DNA of 16,484 bases from assembly GCA_964583765.1 (NCBI GenBank), contig CAZOWW010000122.1, positions 1-16,484 of the forward strand, given 5' to 3'. The DNA comes from CAZOWW01 sp964583765. GTDB taxonomy: Bacteria; Actinomycetota; Actinomycetes; Actinomycetales; Kineosporiaceae. Position 1 is the stretch's first letter. Each line of letters opens with the position of its first letter. Position numbers and translations under genes: made by a program. Positions 13,609 through 16,484 of this stretch are shown one piece after another. The notes under the pieces were generated by a model that saw nothing but the letters and a program-made list of their open reading frames with translations, did no database searches and was not told the DNA's origin.

Positions 13609-15060
13609 TCAGTCCCCGCATTCCATGAGATCCTCAAGCCGATCGTCAAAGAAGCCACCCGGCCAGCCGACGTTGATATCCCCGTTCTCATCGAGCTCGA
13701 CGTTCAAGGCAGAAGATACACCGCCTTCTTGGGCAACATAGAAGACGGACAACTCATCTGAGTTCAGGGTGGGGCGAGACTGGCGAATTCTCCTCTGAGC
13801 ACGCAAGAGAAGGTGTTCAGAGTGGGTCTCGATGAGGAATCGATTTCCGTTGGCGCGCATCGAGTGGATCAGCAGATCCATGATTCTGCTCTGCATCTTG
13901 GGGTGTACGTGAATTTCGGGCTGCTCAATCAGTACTAGAGATTGGGTATTTCCCATAGCTTGAACCACGACAGGGAGAACCTGCGAGACCCCGAATCCAA
14001 CATCCGCAGTGCTCACCACTAGATCCGTATTCCTATCCACAAGAGTCGCCACTGCCACATCACCGAGAGCGTCAGCGAGGTTCGTCGAACGAAGACCCTC
14101 CACGCGAAGGCTGTAGGGAATATCCAGAATACCGAATGCTTCGTTCACCTCGGACACAAGGTCTTCGTTGCGAGATAAGTGCCACACAAGACTCTCACCG
14201 CGCACGCCGACTCCCGCCGATACATCACCAGAGTCCATGCTCATACGTCTCGGGAACTCACGCAATGGTCCCACATACACGAGGGACTCAAGCGCCTCAC
14301 GGAGATCCGCAGCAAGGCGAAATGCCAGGTTCTGCCAATGGAATACGATATTCGTCAATAGTTCGTAGCGCGGCGATCCTCGCCATCCACCAGCCGGGCG
14401 ACCGGCCATGCCAATTCCCAGACTGGCCTGTGGCGGCCAATACGGGATCCAACCGATTAGCTGACATGGATGACTCCTCATCCATCTACGCAGCCAGAGA
14501 TAGTCTCCATCGTCTAGTGTGGGAACGGCCTTTGGTACGCGACGCCTGGCTTCTTCCGCCAGGCGCCTCATCTGTTTCGCGAGAAGAGCTGATGACTCGG
14601 TACTTGCCAACTTCGCCTCTTGGGATGATAGATCCCAATCAAACCTCACCCAGCCTTCTCCAAACTCAAAGGCCACCTCTCTCAATGCAACATTCCGATC
14701 GCTTTCAGGATCCCCGCCGAATGTGAGACGAATTCGAGTCGGACCGGCCGGAAAGAGTGCGTCCTCTGAGTACTTAATACCCGAGAGCCGCAGAGAGATT
14801 ACGATCTTCCCTTGGCGGTCATGATTGCTTATCAGGGTCCGGAAGCCTCCCAGATCAACGTATTTTCCGCGAAACTCCAGGAGTCCGGGATTGTGGCTAT
14901 ACGCCACTTCTAGGCTTTGCTTCAAGAGCAGCAGTGTCTGAAGTATCGTGCTCTTTCCCGAGGAGTTCGCTCCGTAAACTAGAGAGATCTCACCGAGTGG
15001 TAGATTGACACCCGACCCGAAGGACTTCACTCCACTGAATTCTAGCCCGGCGATTCTCAT
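13609..15060 (-). CDS. OLD/RecF-like AAA ATPase with DUF3696-type C-terminus
   Basis: ABC-type ATPase of 483 aa related to the AAA_15/OLD group common in antiphage systems. It opens with MRIAGLEFSGVKSFG, then Walker A GANSSGKST (30-38). The signature region is DVGFGVSQVLPVV (353-365) and Walker B is SLVLIEQPEIHVHP (374-387). FLIETHSEHLLLRAQRRI (408-425) is the switch segment, and the end WPGGFFDDRLEDL has the form typical of DUF3696 proteins. No TOPRIM or other nuclease domain is visible, so an effector must be supplied by a partner, probably the next gene. The ATG at 15060 is chosen over upstream in-frame codons because AGGAGGGG (15067-15074) precedes it by 6 nt and the family sequence starts there. 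Function in defence is inferred from family and context. Confidence 0.88.
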   Translation of the reverse strand: MRIAGLEFSGVKSFGSGVNLPLGEISLVYGANSSGKSTILQTLLLLKQSLEVAYSHNPGLLEFRGKYVDLGGFRTLISNHDRQGKIVISLRLSGIKYSEDALFPAGPTRIRLTFGGDPESDRNVALREVAFEFGEGWVRFDWDLSSQEAKLASTESSALLAKQMRRLAEEARRRVPKAVPTLDDGDYLWLRRWMRSHPCQLIGWIPYWPPQASLGIGMAGRPAGGWRGSPRYELLTNIVFHWQNLAFRLAADLREALESLVYVGPLREFPRRMSMDSGDVSAGVGVRGESLVWHLSRNEDLVSEVNEAFGILDIPYSLRVEGLRSTNLADALGDVAVATLVDRNTDLVVSTADVGFGVSQVLPVVVQAMGNTQSLVLIEQPEIHVHPKMQSRIMDLLIHSMRANGNRFLIETHSEHLLLRAQRRIRQSRPTLNSDELSVFYVAQEGGVSSALNVELDENGDINVGWPGGFFDDRLEDLMECGD

Positions 15061-15330
15061 CAAGATCCCCTCCTGTTCACTGCCTGAATCTCGGGAGCGC
15101 AGGCGCATGTCCCGAGCGATACGGGGACCGCTCCTCGCCAACGCCGGTCCATCCCGCGACCCACCGAATTCTTCTCGTCCCTTTCGGATTCCATGCCTTC
15201 AGCTCGACGCTTGGGTCCGCCACGACCGATTCTCGCGTTGCCGGCACACCCGCCTTGGGACTGAACCTCGACTCCTCGGACCTCGAGACGTCATCCATGT
15301 GATCTTGGACTCTCGTAGGCTACCAAGTCG

Positions 15331-15349
15331 ACGATGTCCTGGACATCGT
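15331..15349. promoter_or_regulatory. 19-bp perfect palindrome, operator-like
   Basis: ACGATGTCC-T-GGACATCGT has two 9-bp arms around one central base. With a 1-nt centre it cannot be an RNA hairpin of full length, so a dimeric DNA-binding protein site is the better reading. It lies about 270 nt upstream of the ATPase start codon. No regulator gene for it is evident nearby. Confidence 0.45.
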
Positions 15350-15863
15350 GACACGGGTTCAGTTGCATGGATCCAGGTCGCCCCGGTATCACTCCGCTCA
15401 CGTGACCAGCTAGCGCGCGCCGCAACCTCGCGTCTGCGCGTCACAAGCGCAGGCCATGGAACACTCCGAGAACGCATCCATCCCGGCGCTCCGTGAGCCA
15501 GCGAGGCATTCTCCTTCTTACTACATTTGGCGATCGTTCTCCTAGTCAACTGCCGGTCAACCTTCAAGACATGGCGTCTCTCGACGTCCTCATAGCGGCC
15601 CCCTAGTTCATCTCGCATCGTTTCTCTCACGAGGAGGGGGAGTCACAGAGAGCGCTTCCAGGACCCACCCGGGAATTCAAAGGTGATACTCGGTCTCGTT
15701 GAGCAACGACAGACTGCGGATCTCCAGAGCCGTCGGGCTGTCACATGTTCACGAGAGCCGACGGAGATGAAGGCCCCCAGGACGTCGCAAGGGGCGAACA
15801 GGATTCGAAGGTCGATTTCAGTCGGTCTGCGAACCGCAATCATCCCATCAGCCGTGCCCTGTG

Positions 15864-15877
15864 GTGTCAGGTGACAC
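15864..15877. promoter_or_regulatory. 14-bp palindrome upstream of the ankyrin gene
   Basis: GTGTCA-GG-TGACAC, two 6-bp arms with two central bases, lies 55-100 nt upstream of the possible starts of the ankyrin-repeat gene. An operator role is possible, but the regulator is unknown. Confidence 0.35.
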
Positions 15878-15964
15878 GGCCTGCCCTCTCAGTCGGTCTC
15901 TCCCGTCTGAGCCGTCGACCGAGGAGGACCCCTGGACTGGAGCCCGGCCCATCACGCCATCGAG

Positions 15965-16234
15965 ATGGAAGACCTTGATGCCCTGCGGGATCTCCTCGAC
16001 GCGGGAGTCGACGTCGAGGATCCGGTCCCTGAGGGCCTGGCGCTGCTGTGCCACGCCATCGATGTTGAAGCCAACAGCGCCACCCAGTCCGGAACGCCGC
16101 TCCACGTAGACATCACGGCGCTGCTCGTCGCCAGGGGCGCGGACCCTGTGGCCAGCATGAACGCGCTGCACGTGGCCCGCCACGGCGGCCACTGGCTCGT
16201 CGAGGAGCTGCTCACAGCGTGGCCCAGACGCTGA
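15965..16234 (+). CDS. small ankyrin-repeat protein
   Basis: Protein of at least 89 aa with ankyrin repeats, which act in protein-protein binding. Repeat units are visible as MEDLDALRDLLDAGVDVED, then a middle part with PLHVDITALLVARGADP, then NALHVARHGGHWLVEELLTAW. Related actinobacterial proteins are about 100-130 aa. The frame reads protein-like sequence upstream of this ATG (DWSPAHHAIE), back to an in-frame TGA at 15908-15910. No ATG, GTG or TTG lies in that stretch, but CTG at 15932 follows AGGAGG by 4 nt. The true start may therefore be CTG at 15932 (100 aa), or the original start codon may have been mutated or lost. No functional link with the neighbouring module is visible. Confidence 0.65.
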   Translation: MEDLDALRDLLDAGVDVEDPVPEGLALLCHAIDVEANSATQSGTPLHVDITALLVARGADPVASMNALHVARHGGHWLVEELLTAWPRR

Positions 16235-16484
16235 CCTCCGACGGCAGCCATCTCGATGGCGCCAGGCGGTCCGCAGGGAAGACTCCGAATCGCGCGGGGC
16301 TTGGGAGCAATCTGGGAGAAGATCTTGCTCAGGCCCCCTCGACCGACCCAGGCGGAACAACGGGTACCAACCCTCTGACCTGCACGGATACCAACTCGCA
16401 CAGGTCACGGGGCGCGCCTCACGCTCTTCGGGACGAAGAGACCGTGGGCTCAGATCCCGCCATCCTCACAAGAAGACCCCGAGC
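16235..16484. other. 250 nt without a gene at the right edge
   Basis: No supported gene is seen. A minus-strand frame overlapping this stretch also runs antisense through the ankyrin gene and is not protein-like. The only structures are a 7-bp inverted pair, TGACCTG and CAGGTCA, near 16377-16406, and the hairpin at 16424-16440. Confidence 0.4.
16424..16440. terminator. possible terminator hairpin beyond the ankyrin gene
   Basis: CTCTTCG (16424-16430) and CGAAGAG (16434-16440) form a 7-bp stem with a GGA loop, about 190 nt after the ankyrin stop. No T-run follows, so this is uncertain. Confidence 0.3.

Larger units (their letters stand above)
15061..15931. other. about 870 nt without a convincing gene
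   Basis: Several open frames on both strands cross this stretch, but none has a ribosome-binding site with protein-like sequence behind it. It holds the Shine-Dalgarno and presumably the promoter of the ATPase gene at its left end, a 19-bp palindrome at 15331-15349, a 14-bp palindrome at 15864-15877 and a direct repeat TCAGTCGGTCT at 15818-15828 and 15889-15899. It may be degraded sequence at the edge of the cargo or of the element. Confidence 0.45.

Noticed and set aside
15199..15630. Minus-strand frame of 143 codons in the gene-poor gap
   Set aside because: There is no ribosome-binding site, no recognisable motif, and the Arg/Ser-rich content is typical of random frames in G+C-rich DNA.
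15690..15770. tRNA-like stretch with CGGATCTCCAGAGCCG resembling a Trp anticodon arm
   Set aside because: The anticodon stem does not pair properly, no acceptor stem is found, and the T-arm motif is not canonical. It is at best a decayed remnant.
15848..16408. Minus-strand frame of 186 codons opposite the ankyrin gene
   Set aside because: The plus frame has ankyrin repeats; the minus frame has no motif and reads as a shadow.

Overview
The window is high-G+C actinomycete DNA: coding frames have G/C-rich third positions, GTG and TTG starts are common, and genes are chained by 4-nt GTGA/ATGA/TTGA overlaps. Its gene set is that of an integrative and conjugative element of the AICE type, as in Streptomyces and Nocardiopsis-like hosts. 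I cannot name the genus.

Left part (117-9209, all minus strand) is the element core. A promoter at 9180-9209 with operator-like repeats probably starts a transcript with a leader of about 390 nt, which contains a strong hairpin. It then reads a small helical protein, a Cys-rich two-helix membrane protein, a four-helix membrane protein with a C-terminal HTH, a basic Cys-motif protein and an FtsK-like conjugative translocase (tra). After a repeat cluster at 3844-4019 come a DnaB-N-like protein and a DUF3631 P-loop NTPase (replication module). A second repeat cluster (1628-1811) precedes xis and int. In AICEs of known layout the attachment site lies just beyond int, so att is expected at 1-116 or just outside the window.

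Middle part (9329-12561) is a regulatory and metabolic cassette. A plus-strand GntR winged helix fused to a P-loop kinase-like domain is convergent with a minus-strand operon of a guanylate-kinase-like P-loop enzyme, a DHDPS-family aldolase and a histidine phosphatase. Behind gntR lies the start of a second kinase-like gene as a fragment. Upstream of the intact kinase lies a frameshifted small gene. I see no described pathway that this set belongs to.

Right part (12709-15060, minus strand) has visibly lower G+C. It is a compact two-gene unit: an OLD/RecF-like ATPase with a DUF3696-type C-terminus, followed after 3 nt by a protein with a Zn-ribbon-like Cys cluster and a C-terminal domain with an HDR motif. 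It looks like an antiphage or other conflict system acquired as cargo, and is one of the two best candidates for something undescribed. From 15061 to 15931 I find no convincing gene, only palindromes. A small ankyrin-repeat gene (15965-16234) and 250 nt without a gene close the window. I did not see the right end of the element.
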